Shown: positions 17,247 through 26,524, numbered from the stretch's first letter. The stretch: DNA of 64,000 nucleotides from Aminomonas paucivorans DSM 12260 (GCF_000165795.1 NZ_CM001022.1:930001-994000), one strand, 5' to 3'. The notes: generated by a model not told the origin, from the sequence alone. Translations and numbers: made by a program.

Positions 17247-17975
17247 GTGGCCCGGAAGAAGAAGGAAGCCCAGGGATCGGCGGGAGCGCCTCTGTTCATG
17301 GCCACCTACGGCGACATGGTGACCCTGCTCCTCACGTTCTTCGTGTTTCTGTACTCCTTCTCTTCCATCGATGTGCAGAAGTTCAAGAAGATGATGTTCT
17401 CCTTCCAGGGAGCCCTGGGGGTCCTCCCCGGTGGCAAGACGATCCAGGAGGATTCGGGGGTCTATCAGGGCTACGTGGGGCAGGACGCGGGGGACGCCAA
17501 CAAGCGCACCGAGCAGTTCAAGCAGGGAGTGGCCCAGCAGCTCCAGGCCCTGGCGGAAAGGGAAGGGCTCCAGAAGGAGATCACCGTGAAGGTGAACCAG
17601 CGGGGCGTCACCGTGTCCCTCTCGGAACAGTTCCTCTTCGCTCCCGGGGGGGCGGACCTGAGTCCCCTGTCGCGGCGGGTTCTCTTCAAGATCGGGCAGA
17701 TCCTGAAGACGTTCCCCAATCAGCTGGCGGTGGAGGGGCACACGGACAATGCCCCCCTGCGAGGTGGTCTGTACAAGGACAACTGGGGGCTCTCCGCGGG
17801 ACGGGCGGCGGTGGTGGCCTCCTACCTGGCGGGGACGGTGGGGCTTTCGCCGAACCGCCTGGAGGCGGTGGGGTACGGATCGGCTAAGCCCATCGTACCC
17901 AACGATACCCCGGAGCATCGGGCCTTGAACCGGCGGGTGGACCTGGTCCTCCTGACCCAGCATTCTCTGCGCTAG
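17247..17975 (+). CDS. motB: Flagellar stator protein MotB
   Basis: MotB anchors the stator to peptidoglycan. The 242-residue product has a short basic N-terminus and one membrane helix. That helix carries the ion-binding aspartate D23 in ATYGDMVTLLLTFFVFLYSF. A plug/linker follows, then a C-terminal OmpA-like peptidoglycan-binding domain (about residues 110-235) with VEGHTDNAPLRG and NRRVDLVLL. It starts with GTG immediately after motA. In Bacillus the equivalent genes lie outside the fla/che operon, so their place here differs. Confidence 0.95.
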   Translation: MARKKKEAQGSAGAPLFMATYGDMVTLLLTFFVFLYSFSSIDVQKFKKMMFSFQGALGVLPGGKTIQEDSGVYQGYVGQDAGDANKRTEQFKQGVAQQLQALAEREGLQKEITVKVNQRGVTVSLSEQFLFAPGGADLSPLSRRVLFKIGQILKTFPNQLAVEGHTDNAPLRGGLYKDNWGLSAGRAAVVASYLAGTVGLSPNRLEAVGYGSAKPIVPNDTPEHRALNRRVDLVLLTQHSLR

Positions 17976-18002
17976 CCGAACGAGGAGGTCGAGTGGACAG
18001 CC

Positions 18003-18449
18003 ATGGGCAAGAAGACGGTGATTTTCCTGATCCTCGGGGTGGTCGTGTTGCTCCTCGGCATCGGCGGAGGGGTTTTCGTGGGTTTCAAGTTCTTCTCCGG
18101 GGGAGAAAAGACCGCCCAAAAGGTCCTGCCTCCGGGACCGTCCGTTCCCCTGGGCAGCTTCACCATCAACCTCGCTGACCCGGAGCCCCACATCCTCCAG
18201 CTGGGGATCACCCTGGAGCTGGAGAACGACAAGGCTTCGGAGCTTCTCGCCCAGGCGGGATGGATTTCCCGGCTCAAGAACGAGGTGCTGCTGACGGTGA
18301 AGGACCGACGCTTCGAGGACCTGAAGCACGCCGAGGGGGTTCAGGCCCTGGCCCAGGACCTTCGGGGGAGGATGAACGCCCTGCTTCCCCAGGTGAAGGG
18401 GGTCGTCCCCATCCGCCAGGTTCTCTTCGAAGAGTTTATGCTGCAATAG
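18003..18449 (+). CDS. fliL: Flagellar basal body-associated protein FliL
   Basis: FliL is a single-pass membrane protein that surrounds and stabilises the stators. The 148-residue product has one membrane helix at about residues 7-28, a short linker and a periplasmic domain typical of FliL (SFTINLADPEPHILQLGITLELEND). It ends IRQVLFEEFMLQ, like other FliL proteins. It lies between motB and fliM, next to its stator partner. Confidence 0.92.
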   Translation: MGKKTVIFLILGVVVLLLGIGGGVFVGFKFFSGGEKTAQKVLPPGPSVPLGSFTINLADPEPHILQLGITLELENDKASELLAQAGWISRLKNEVLLTVKDRRFEDLKHAEGVQALAQDLRGRMNALLPQVKGVVPIRQVLFEEFMLQ

Positions 18450-18461
18450 GGGGGTGAGCAC

Positions 18462-19466
18462 ATGGTCCCGGAGGTTCTTTCCCAGAACGAAATCGATTCT
18501 CTTCTGCAGGCGCTGAACAGCGGCAGCGTCGATCTTTCCACGATTTCGGAGACGGAGGAGCGGAAGGTCAAGATCTACGACTTCCGACGCCCCGACAAGT
18601 TCAGCAAGGACCAGCTGCGGGCGATCCAGATGATCCACGATTCCTTCGCCCGACAGCTCACCACGTCCCTGTCCACCCTGGTGCGTTCCATGGTCTCTGC
18701 GGAAGTGGCCTCGGTGGACCAGATGGCTTACGACGAGTTCATCCGCTCTCTGGTGCAGCCCACGGTGATCGGGGTGCTGGAGATGTACCCCTTGAGCGGC
18801 AATGCGGTGCTGGAGATGAACCCGCACCTGGTGTTCTCCATCATCGATCGGATGCTGGGAGGCAAGGGGGAACCCTTGCGCAAGCCCCGGGACCTCACGG
18901 ACATCGAGCGCACCGTGGTGGAGCGGGTCATGATGAAGATCCTGGAACACCTGGAGGAGAGCTGGAGCACCGTCGTGGACGTGCGCTTCCGCTTCGAGAG
19001 CATGGAGAGCAATCCCTTCTTCGTGCAGATCTGCCCCGGCACGGACATGGTGCTGCTGGTGACCCTGAAGATCCAGGTGGGAGAGACGGAGGGCATCATG
19101 AACCTCTGCATCCCCTACTTCGTCATGGAACCCATGATCGACAAGCTGTCCTCCCAGCACTGGTTCGCCTCCACGGGCAAGAAAAACCTGGAGGGCATCC
19201 GGGACATGCTCTCCAAACGCCTCCACGAGGTTTCGGTGCCCCTGGCCCTGGAGCTGGGACACTGTGCCCTCACCCTGGGAGACGTGCTGCAGCTGCAGGT
19301 GAACGATGTGATCCGCCTGGACGGCAAGGCCACGGACCCCCTGGGGCTTCGGGTGGGCAACCGGGTGAAGTTCCTGTGCCAGGCGGGGCTTTCGGAGAAA
19401 CACTACGCGGGCAGTGTCCTGGAGGTCGTCCAGGATGAGGGTCTCGCCCGGCAAGAGGAGGAGTAG
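18462..19466 (+). CDS. fliM: Flagellar motor switch protein FliM
   Basis: FliM forms the C-ring wall and receives phosphorylated CheY. The 334-residue product begins with the CheY-binding motif LSQNEIDSLLQAL (residues 5-17). A CheC-like middle domain follows (about 45-230, with YDFRRPDKFSKDQLRAIQMIHD), and then a C-terminal SpoA/FliN-like domain. Unlike CheC it has no phosphatase signature, as is normal for FliM. It is followed by fliY and cheY, so switch and signal proteins are made together. Confidence 0.95.
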   Translation: MVPEVLSQNEIDSLLQALNSGSVDLSTISETEERKVKIYDFRRPDKFSKDQLRAIQMIHDSFARQLTTSLSTLVRSMVSAEVASVDQMAYDEFIRSLVQPTVIGVLEMYPLSGNAVLEMNPHLVFSIIDRMLGGKGEPLRKPRDLTDIERTVVERVMMKILEHLEESWSTVVDVRFRFESMESNPFFVQICPGTDMVLLVTLKIQVGETEGIMNLCIPYFVMEPMIDKLSSQHWFASTGKKNLEGIRDMLSKRLHEVSVPLALELGHCALTLGDVLQLQVNDVIRLDGKATDPLGLRVGNRVKFLCQAGLSEKHYAGSVLEVVQDEGLARQEEE

Positions 19467-19469
19467 ACC

Positions 19470-20594
19470 ATGGGCGACGACTTTCTGAGCCAGGACGAGA
19501 TCGATGCCCTTCTGACCGGCGGAGGAGGCGGTTCCGCTGGAGGGGGAGAGGCTCTGACCCTGGACGAGACGGAAATCCTCAAGGAAGTGGCCACCATCAT
19601 GGCCAGCGCCACGGGCAACGTGGTGGGCATGTTGGCGGGGAGGACCGTGTCCGCCAACGTGGGCTTCGCGGAGGCACTGCCCCAGAACACCCTGGGGGAG
19701 CGCATCGCTCCCAGTCTGTTCGCCTTCGCCATGAACTGGGACGGCTTGAGCGGAGCGCCGGCACGACTCGCCGCCAGCGAAAAGGGCGCCCTGACCCTGG
19801 CTGACCTCATGATGGGCGGGGACGCCAAGGAGTTGCCCGAGGAAGCGAACGATCTCTACCTGTCCGCAGCCCAGGAAGGGCTGAGCCAGCTGGTGGGGGC
19901 TGCCCTCACCAACCTGAGCGGTCTGCTGGGGGGGGCGCGTCTGGCCCCCAGCGGGACCTCCGGCAAATTGGTGGATGCCACCTGGCTTCCCTTCGACCAG
20001 CTTCCCCCCACGGACCTTGTCTGGGTCGCCCAGGTGGGGCTGGTGGTGGAGGGGGTGGACCCCTTCGACCTGTTCCTGGTCCTGCCGATTCCCAACGCCA
20101 AGGAGCTGGCCAACCGGATCCGTCAGTCCGTGAGCCCCGAGGAACCGGCTCCGGCTCCCGTCAAGGCTTCCGCGAAACCCGCACCGGCTCCCGTTGCCGC
20201 CGCTGCAGCCGCCCCCTCCGCCTCCCAAGAGGCCGTGTACGCTCCGAGGAGCGCCGCCATTTCCACCGCCCCGGTGGACGCCAGACCGGCGGAGTTCCTT
20301 CCCCTTCACTCGGGAGATGGAGCGGCTCTCCCCGGGAATATTGACCTGATCGTGGATATTCCTGTTAGAATTACCGTGGAATTAGGGAGGGCGAGGAAGA
20401 CCATCGGGGAGGTCTTGGGCATGGGCCCCGGCTCCGTGGTAGAATTAAACAGGATGGCGGGAGAACCCGTGGATGTGCTCGTCAACGGCAAGCTCATGGC
20501 TCGCGGCGAGGTTGTGGTCATCGACGAGAGCTTCGGCATCCGAGTCACGGAGATCGTCAGCCGCGCGGAACGCATCCGATCCATGGGCATCTAG
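19470..20594 (+). CDS. fliY: Flagellar motor switch protein FliY (FliN-like, with degenerate CheC domain)
   Basis: FliY replaces FliN in the C-ring of Bacillus-type motors. The 374-residue product has an N-terminal CheY-binding motif (FLSQDEIDALL, residues 5-15), a CheC-like domain (about 27-220), an Ala/Pro-rich linker (about 225-265) and a C-terminal FliN/SpoA domain (IPVRITVELGRARKTIGEVL onward). In CheC-type phosphatases each active site has the pattern E-x-x-N. Here they read E39-V-A-T42 and E136-G-L-S139, so both asparagines are missing. The C-ring role is secure; CheY-P phosphatase activity is doubtful. Confidence 0.93.
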   Translation: MGDDFLSQDEIDALLTGGGGGSAGGGEALTLDETEILKEVATIMASATGNVVGMLAGRTVSANVGFAEALPQNTLGERIAPSLFAFAMNWDGLSGAPARLAASEKGALTLADLMMGGDAKELPEEANDLYLSAAQEGLSQLVGAALTNLSGLLGGARLAPSGTSGKLVDATWLPFDQLPPTDLVWVAQVGLVVEGVDPFDLFLVLPIPNAKELANRIRQSVSPEEPAPAPVKASAKPAPAPVAAAAAAPSASQEAVYAPRSAAISTAPVDARPAEFLPLHSGDGAALPGNIDLIVDIPVRITVELGRARKTIGEVLGMGPGSVVELNRMAGEPVDVLVNGKLMARGEVVVIDESFGIRVTEIVSRAERIRSMGI

Positions 20595-20633
20595 CGTTCT
20601 TGGCCACTTTCTTGCTGGGAAGGAGAGGGCAGG

Positions 20634-20996
20634 ATGGGTACAAAGGTTCTGATCGTGGACGATGCGGCTTTCATGAGGATGATGCTTCGGGACATCCTCA
20701 TGAAGAACGGATTTGAAGTGGTGGGAGAGGCAGACAACGGCAAGAATGCCGTGCAGATGTACTCGGAGCTGAAGCCGGACATCGTGACCATGGACATCAC
20801 CATGCCGGAAATGGACGGTATCGCGGCGGTCAAGGAGATCAAGCAGATGGACAGCGCCGCCAAGGTGGTCATGGTGAGCGCCATGGGCCAGCAGGCCATG
20901 GTCATTGAGGCCATCCGGTCCGGGGCGGCGGACTTTATCGTCAAACCCTTCCAGCCTGATCGCGTCCTGGAGGCGCTGAGCAAGGCGCTCTCCTGA
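20634..20996 (+). CDS. cheY: Chemotaxis response regulator CheY
   Basis: CheY carries the phosphoryl signal from CheA to the switch proteins FliM and FliY. The 120-residue single receiver domain has the acidic pair D9-D10 region (IVDDAAFMR), the phospho-acceptor aspartate in DIVTMDITMPEMDG (D54), the conserved Thr/Ser position (MVSAMG) and the lysine in FIVKPF. It has no output domain. Its location between fliY and fliO is identical to Bacillus. Confidence 0.95.
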   Translation: MGTKVLIVDDAAFMRMMLRDILMKNGFEVVGEADNGKNAVQMYSELKPDIVTMDITMPEMDGIAAVKEIKQMDSAAKVVMVSAMGQQAMVIEAIRSGAADFIVKPFQPDRVLEALSKALS

Positions 20997-21000
20997 TCCG

Positions 21001-21399
21001 TTGTCACGTCGTGCGTCTCCTTCCGCAAACCGGGGAGTGCGGGGTCTGACGACTCTTGCACTCCTTTTGTGGTCGTACCCCGGGGTCGCCGAGGCCGCCG
21101 GGGAGCCTTCTCTGGGGGGCTACCTGACCCGTATGGCCCTGGCTCTGTGCCTCCTCGCCGCCGTGGCCTGGGGGGTTGTGCGCTACCTTCCCCAGCGGGT
21201 GGCGGGGCTGCGTTCCGGACCGGGCAAGGTGAAGGTCCTGTGCAGCCAAGCCCTGGGACGGGATGCACTGTACGTCCTGCGGATCGGGCCGGACGTGGTG
21301 GCGGTGCTCTCCGGCCGGAACGGGTCGCAGGTGTTGGGACGGTGGAGCCTTTCGGAATGGGAACAGGAGGAGGCGGAGACGGATGAGGCCACTTCTTGA
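21001..21399 (+). CDS. fliO: Flagellar biosynthesis protein FliO (FliZ-type)
   Basis: FliO helps assemble the FliP ring of the export gate. The 132-residue product has an apparent signal or membrane segment (about residues 15-32), a second helix (about 44-62, MALALCLLAAVAWGVVRYL) and a small cytoplasmic FliO domain (VKVLCSQALGRDALYVLRIGPDVVAVL). The proposed start is TTG at 21001 without a clear ribosome site, so translational coupling to cheY is likely and the exact start is uncertain. It overlaps fliP by 17 bases. Confidence 0.85.
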   Translation: MSRRASPSANRGVRGLTTLALLLWSYPGVAEAAGEPSLGGYLTRMALALCLLAAVAWGVVRYLPQRVAGLRSGPGKVKVLCSQALGRDALYVLRIGPDVVAVLSGRNGSQVLGRWSLSEWEQEEAETDEATS

Positions 21400-22159
21400 G
21401 AAGGGGGGCTTCTTCGTCCTCTCTCTGACGCTCCTTCTGCTCGGGGCGGGGATGGCGGCGGCACAGCCCACCCCCCCCACGCTCCCCCTGCCGGCCCTCC
21501 AGGTGGGGGTGCAGGCGGCCAAATCCCCTCAGGACGTGGCCCTGACCCTTCAGATCGTCGCCCTCATGACGGTCCTGAGCATGGCGCCGGCCATCATCCT
21601 CATGCTCACCAGCTTCACCCGCATCCTTGTGGTGCTCGGCTTCATCCGCAACGCCATGGGACTGCAACAGATGCCCCCCAACCAGGTGCTGGTGACCCTG
21701 GCCCTCTTCCTCACCTTCTTCACCATGACCCCCGTCTGGGACCAGATCTACGGCAAGGGCCTCGTCCCCTACATGAACGGACAGATCCCCGCGGCCCAGG
21801 CCTGGGACCGCTCCATCAAGCCCCTTCGGGCCTTCATGTTCCGTCAGACCCGGGAGAAGGAGCTTTCCCTGATGGTGCGCCTGGCCAAGATGCCCCAGCC
21901 CAAGAACCAGGACGGTATCCCCACCCGGGTGCTCATGCCCGCCTTCATGCTCAGCGAGCTGAAGACCGCCTTCCAGATGGGGGTGGTGCTCTTCATCCCC
22001 TTCATCGTCATCGACATGATCGTTTCCAGCGTCCTCATGAGCATGGGGATGATCATGCTGCCTCCCATGATGATCTCCCTGCCCTTCAAGGTGCTTCTCT
22101 TCGTGATGGCGGACGGCTGGAACCTGGTGATCGCCAGCCTGGTCACCAGTTTCCGGTAG
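21383..22159 (+). CDS. fliP: Flagellar biosynthesis protein FliP
   Basis: FliP forms the core of the type III export gate in the inner membrane. The 258-residue product begins with a cleavable signal peptide (MRPLLEKGGFFVLSLTLLLL...AAAQ). Its membrane helices carry the family motifs LTSFTRILVVLGFIRNAMG and MLPPMMISLPFKVLLFV. The ATG at 21383 follows GGAGGAGG. The frame is open further upstream, but the signal peptide fixes this start. Confidence 0.95.
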   Translation: MRPLLEKGGFFVLSLTLLLLGAGMAAAQPTPPTLPLPALQVGVQAAKSPQDVALTLQIVALMTVLSMAPAIILMLTSFTRILVVLGFIRNAMGLQQMPPNQVLVTLALFLTFFTMTPVWDQIYGKGLVPYMNGQIPAAQAWDRSIKPLRAFMFRQTREKELSLMVRLAKMPQPKNQDGIPTRVLMPAFMLSELKTAFQMGVVLFIPFIVIDMIVSSVLMSMGMIMLPPMMISLPFKVLLFVMADGWNLVIASLVTSFR

Positions 22160-22171
22160 GAGGCGGTCGCC

Positions 22172-22441
22172 GTGGAGGCCCTGAGCATCTCCGATGCCCT
22201 CCATCAGGCCATGTGGGTGACCCTCTTCGCCAGCCTTCCCCTGTTGCTGGTGGCCATGGTGGTGGGGCTCATCATCGGGATCCTCCAGACCGCCACGTCC
22301 ATCCAGGAGCAGACCCTGGTGTTCATCCCCAAGATCGTGGCGGTGATCCTGGCGATGATCCTCCTGGGACCCTGGATGTGCCGACTGGTGGGGGACTACG
22401 CCACGTTCCTCTTTGAGTCCCTGCACCGCTTCGTCTCCTGA
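22172..22441 (+). CDS. fliQ: Flagellar biosynthesis protein FliQ
   Basis: FliQ is a small export-gate subunit. The 89-residue protein has two membrane helices (about residues 15-40 and 55-75) and the conserved junction ILQTATSIQEQTLVFIPKI. It begins with GTG after TAGGAGG. Its stop overlaps the fliR ATG by one base (TGATG). Confidence 0.95.
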   Translation: MEALSISDALHQAMWVTLFASLPLLLVAMVVGLIIGILQTATSIQEQTLVFIPKIVAVILAMILLGPWMCRLVGDYATFLFESLHRFVS

Positions 22442-23220
22442 TGCCCTACGAAGAGCTGGTGGACCTCCTCCTGGTGTACCTTCTGGTGGGGCTGCGCTTT
22501 CTTGGGCTCCTCTTCTCCAACCCCGTGTTCCTGGCTCCCGCCTGGCCCCTTCCTGTCCGATTCTGGACCGCCATGCTCCTGGCGGTGGTGGTGACCCCTG
22601 GGGTGGGCCTGTCCTATCCGGGGCCCCTTTTCGCCCATTGGGGATTCCTGTTCGTGGCGGCGGGGCGGGAGTTCCTCATCGGCGTGACCCTGGGGCTTTT
22701 CGCGGGGTTGCCCCTGTACGCCCTGCAGATGTCGGGTTTCTTCGAGGGAACCCAGATGGGGTTGGGGATCGCCACGTTCTTCGATCCCATGTCGGAGACC
22801 CAAGTGGCCCTCATCGGGCAGATGAAGTACCTGCTGGGTGTCTGGTTCTTCTTCCACTGGAACGGCCACCTGCTGCTCATCGAGGCGCTGACGGAGAGCC
22901 TGCGCCTGATCCCCCTGGCCAAGGGGACCTGGGGCGGGGGGGCGGCGATCCCCTGGGGGATCTGGCTCCAAAAGCTCTTCGTCCTGTCCCTTCAGATGGC
23001 CCTGCCCCTCTTCGGGGCCCTGCTGCTGGCGGACGTGGGGATGGGCTTCGTGGCCCGGACGGTTCCCCAAATGAACCTCTTCGTCCTGGGGATCCCCCTG
23101 AAGATCGGTCTGGGGCTGTTCATCCTGCTGGCGGTGCTGCCCCTGACGGTGGACCTGTTCCACAGCACCGTGGAGAGGGCGGTGGAAATGGCCCTGGAAG
23201 GTGCCCTGCTGTGGAAGTAG
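22441..23220 (+). CDS. fliR: Flagellar biosynthesis protein FliR
   Basis: FliR completes the FliP5-FliQ4-FliR1 export gate. The 259-residue protein has six or more hydrophobic segments, with the recognisable stretches LGLLFSNPVFLAPAWPLPVR near the start and MGFVARTVPQMNLFVLGIPL near residue 205. It is coupled by a one-base overlap to fliQ and overlaps the proposed flhB start by 10 bases. Confidence 0.94.
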   Translation: MPYEELVDLLLVYLLVGLRFLGLLFSNPVFLAPAWPLPVRFWTAMLLAVVVTPGVGLSYPGPLFAHWGFLFVAAGREFLIGVTLGLFAGLPLYALQMSGFFEGTQMGLGIATFFDPMSETQVALIGQMKYLLGVWFFFHWNGHLLLIEALTESLRLIPLAKGTWGGGAAIPWGIWLQKLFVLSLQMALPLFGALLLADVGMGFVARTVPQMNLFVLGIPLKIGLGLFILLAVLPLTVDLFHSTVERAVEMALEGALLWK

Positions 23221-24383
23221 GGAAGGACGTCTCCCGCAAGGAGCGGGAAGGCCTTCCCGGTGGGAGGGACAGGGCGTCGTTCTCCCCTGCACGCCCCCTC
23301 CTGGATCTGCAGTTCTTCTCCGAGGAAAAGAGCGAGCCCGCCACCCCGCGAAAGCGCCAGAAGTCCCGGGAAGAGGGACAGGTAGTCCGCAGCCAGGACC
23401 TGGTGGCGTCGGTGATCCTCCTGCTGGGGCTCCTCATGCTCCTGATGTTCGGCTTGTTCACCGGGGAGCTGGTGGTGGGGCTGTTTCAGGACCTCATCGC
23501 CTACCTCCCCTCCAAGGAGATCCAGGGAGACCGATGGCTTGTCCTGCCCCTGACCCGCTCCTCCCGGGTGTTTTTCCTGAGCTGGCTGCCCTTGGGGCTG
23601 TGCTGCACCCTGGGGGCCCTGGGACTGATGGTCTACCAGGTGGGCTTCGTCCTGACCCCCAAGCCCCTCATCCCCAAATGGAACCGTCTGAACCCCGTGG
23701 AGGGGATGAAACGGCTGATCTCTATCCGCTCGCTGGTGGAGCTGGTGAAGGGGATCCTCAAGGCCCTGCTGCTCCTGCTGATCCTGTACTCCGCCCTCCG
23801 GAAGGACCTGGCGGCCCTCATCTCCACCATGCGCTATCCCTTCACCCAGGGCATGGGGGCGGTGGTGGACAAGATCTGGTCCTTGAGCTTCAAGATGGCC
23901 ATGATGCTCTTCGTGCTGGGGCTCTTCGACTACCTGTACCAGCGTTGGGAGTTCGAGCGCTCCATTCGAATGTCCAAGCAGGAGATCAAGGAGGAGTACA
24001 AGCAGATGGAGGGGGATCCCCTGGTGAAGCGCCGCATCCGGCAGCGCCAGAGGGAGCTGGCCCAAAGGCGGATGATGGCGGAGGTTCCCAAGGCGGACGT
24101 GGTGATCACCAACCCCACCCACTTGGCCCTGGCTTTGCAGTACGATCGGGAGATCATGGAGGCTCCCCTTCTCCTGGCGAAGGGGGAGGGCTACATTGCC
24201 CGGAAGATCCGGGAGGTGGCGGAGGAGCACAAGATCCCCATCGTCCAGAACCCGCCCCTGGCTCAGGCCCTCTACCGGGAGGTGGAGGTGGGCGGGGAGG
24301 TTCCCGAGGCGTTCTACCGTGCGGTTGCGGAAGTGCTGGCCTTCGTGTACCGTCTGAAGGGGATCGGCCCAGAGAAATCATGA
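23211..24383 (+). CDS. flhB: Flagellar export switch protein FlhB
   Basis: FlhB regulates substrate switching from hook to filament export. The 390-residue product has an N-terminal segment (SEEKSEPATPRKRQKSREEG), four membrane helices (about residues 65-220) and a cytoplasmic C-domain with the self-cleavage motif N301-P-T-H304. GTG 23211 is chosen as start because GGAAGGTG lies 7 bases before it. This gives about 30 extra residues before the usual FlhB start region. The frame is also open far upstream across fliR, but only this start has a ribosome site. Confidence 0.92.
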   Translation: MEVGKDVSRKEREGLPGGRDRASFSPARPLLDLQFFSEEKSEPATPRKRQKSREEGQVVRSQDLVASVILLLGLLMLLMFGLFTGELVVGLFQDLIAYLPSKEIQGDRWLVLPLTRSSRVFFLSWLPLGLCCTLGALGLMVYQVGFVLTPKPLIPKWNRLNPVEGMKRLISIRSLVELVKGILKALLLLLILYSALRKDLAALISTMRYPFTQGMGAVVDKIWSLSFKMAMMLFVLGLFDYLYQRWEFERSIRMSKQEIKEEYKQMEGDPLVKRRIRQRQRELAQRRMMAEVPKADVVITNPTHLALALQYDREIMEAPLLLAKGEGYIARKIREVAEEHKIPIVQNPPLAQALYREVEVGGEVPEAFYRAVAEVLAFVYRLKGIGPEKS

Positions 24384-24403
24384 AAAGATAACGGAGGGTT
24401 CTC

Positions 24404-26524
24404 ATGGCGGATTCAGCTGCGTCCCAGTCCCTATCGAAAAAAATGCTGCAGTACGCGGACATCGGCATCGCCCTGATGCTGGTGCTCATCGTGGGCATGA
24501 TGATCATCCCCTTGCCCACGATGCTGTTGGACGTGCTGCTGGCCCTGAACATCACCTTCGGGGTGGTGGTCCTCCTCACCACGTTCTACGTCCACCAGGC
24601 CCTGGAGATCTCCGCTTTTCCCACCATCCTGCTCATCGCTACCCTGTTCCGTCTGGCCCTCAACGTGTCCACCACTCGACTGGTGCTCCTTCAGGGGTAC
24701 GCCGGAGAGGTCATCAACGCCTTCGGCAACTTCGTGGTGGGGGGCAACTACGTGGTGGGAGGCGTGGTGTTCCTCATCCTGGTGGTGATCCAGTTCCTGG
24801 TCATCACCAAGGGAGCGGAACGGGTGGCGGAGGTGGCCGCCCGGTTCACCCTGGACGCCATGCCGGGCAAGCAGATGGCCATCGACGCGGACCTGAACGC
24901 GGGGATGATCGACGAACAGGAGGCCCGGAAGCGCCGCCTGAACATCCAGCGGGAGGCGGACTTCTACGGGGCCATGGACGGGGCCTCCAAGTTCGTCAAG
25001 GGAGACGCCATCGCGGGGCTCATCATCACGGTGATCAACATCCTGGGAGGTCTGGCCATCGGGGTCTTCCAGCGGGGCATGGAGCCCCAGCAGGCCCTGG
25101 GCACCTACAGTCTCCTCACGGTGGGAGACGGGCTGGTGGCCCAGATCCCCGCCCTGCTCCTCTCCACCGCTACGGGGATCATCGTCACTCGGGCGGCGGG
25201 GGAGAGCGATCTGGGGAGGGACATGGTCACCTCCCTCACCCGGAACCACCGACCCCTGTACATCGGCTCGGGGCTGCTCTTCGCCCTGGCGGTGGTTCCC
25301 GGACTGCCCACCATTCCCTTCGGGGTCCTGGGGGTGGGGCTGGCGATGATGGCCTACGGGATCCAGCGGGAGGGGAAGGTCCAGGAGCTGGCGGGACCGG
25401 CCAAGGGGGCGGGGCCTTCGGCGGGAGGCGGCGGGCCGCAGGGAGGCGGAGCCCCCGGCGGCGGTCCGACCCCGGCCCCGGGGAGCCCGGAGAACGTGCT
25501 GCCCCTGCTCACCGTGGACCCCATGGAGGTGGAGATCGGCTACGCTCTGATCCCCATGGTGGACCCCTCACAGGGCGGGGACATGCTGGAGCGCATCGGC
25601 ACCATCCGGCGGCAGATGGCCATGGACCTGGGGCTGGTGGTGCCCCCCATCCGCATCCGGGACAACATCCAGCTCAAACCCACGGAGTACATCCTGCGGG
25701 TCAAGGGGTCGGAAGTGGGGCGGGGGGAGCTGCTGCCGGACCACTATCTGGCCATGAACACCAGCGGCAGCGACGACGTCCTGGTGGGCATCCCCACTAC
25801 GGAGCCCGCTTTCGGCCTTCCGGCGGTGTGGATCTCCGCGGAGCTGCGGGAGCAGGCGGAGGGAATGGGCTACACGGTGGTGGACTGTCCCTCCGTGCTG
25901 GCCACCCACCTTTCCGAGGTCATCAAGCGCTACGGCGCGGACCTGCTCACCCGCCAGGAGGTGCAGAAGCTCCTGGACCTGGTGAAGGACAACAACCCCG
26001 CTGTGGTGGGTGAACTCACCGCGGCGCTGAACCTGGGGGAGATCCAGAAGGTTCTCCAGAACCTGGTGAAGGAGCAGGTGTCCATCCGGGATCTGGTGTC
26101 CATCTTCGAGACCCTGGCGGACCACGGGCGCTTCACCCGGAGCGTGGACTACCTTACGGAGCGCACCCGGGAAGCCCTGGCCCGGACCATCACGTTCCGG
26201 CTTCAGGACCGGGAGGGGGGCGTGGCGGTGCAGACCCTCTCCCCCCGTTGGGAGCAGCGCATCAAGGATTCCCTCCAGGGAGACCTGCTCCAGGGATGGC
26301 AGCTGGGCCTTTCCCCTCAGGAGATCCAGTCCCTGATTCAGACGGTGAGCGCTTCGGCGGAGCAGATGGCCCTGGGCGGCCTGACCCCGATCCTCCTGGT
26401 GCACCCGGACGTGCGGCTCATCGTGCGTCGCATCCTGGAGAGCGCCCTGCCCCAGGTGTTCGTGATAAGCTATAACGAAATCGCTCCTGGAGCGCAGCTG
26501 AAATCCTTGGGGATGGTGGAATGA
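24404..26524 (+). CDS. flhA: Flagellar biosynthesis protein FlhA
   Basis: FlhA is the export-gate component whose cytoplasmic nonamer ring docks chaperone-substrate pairs. The 706-residue product has eight membrane helices in its first 330 residues, including the signature FPTILLIATLFRLALNVSTTR and the charged FHIPEP-type loop (RFTLDAMPGKQMAIDADLNAG). A Gly/Pro/Ala-rich linker (about 330-365) leads to the cytoplasmic domain. Its stop overlaps flhF by four bases (ATGA). Confidence 0.96.
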   Translation: MADSAASQSLSKKMLQYADIGIALMLVLIVGMMIIPLPTMLLDVLLALNITFGVVVLLTTFYVHQALEISAFPTILLIATLFRLALNVSTTRLVLLQGYAGEVINAFGNFVVGGNYVVGGVVFLILVVIQFLVITKGAERVAEVAARFTLDAMPGKQMAIDADLNAGMIDEQEARKRRLNIQREADFYGAMDGASKFVKGDAIAGLIITVINILGGLAIGVFQRGMEPQQALGTYSLLTVGDGLVAQIPALLLSTATGIIVTRAAGESDLGRDMVTSLTRNHRPLYIGSGLLFALAVVPGLPTIPFGVLGVGLAMMAYGIQREGKVQELAGPAKGAGPSAGGGGPQGGGAPGGGPTPAPGSPENVLPLLTVDPMEVEIGYALIPMVDPSQGGDMLERIGTIRRQMAMDLGLVVPPIRIRDNIQLKPTEYILRVKGSEVGRGELLPDHYLAMNTSGSDDVLVGIPTTEPAFGLPAVWISAELREQAEGMGYTVVDCPSVLATHLSEVIKRYGADLLTRQEVQKLLDLVKDNNPAVVGELTAALNLGEIQKVLQNLVKEQVSIRDLVSIFETLADHGRFTRSVDYLTERTREALARTITFRLQDREGGVAVQTLSPRWEQRIKDSLQGDLLQGWQLGLSPQEIQSLIQTVSASAEQMALGGLTPILLVHPDVRLIVRRILESALPQVFVISYNEIAPGAQLKSLGMVE

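Noticed and set aside
16275-20309. A 1344-codon minus-strand frame opposite motA to fliY
   Set aside because: All overlapped + strand genes are well-recognised flagellar genes. The antisense product is repetitive and His/Gln/Gly-rich, as expected from a shadow frame.
22413-23210. Long upstream extension of the flhB frame across fliR
   Set aside because: FliR is clear in another frame. The extension is Gly/Pro/Arg-rich without homology, and a ribosome site supports GTG 23211.
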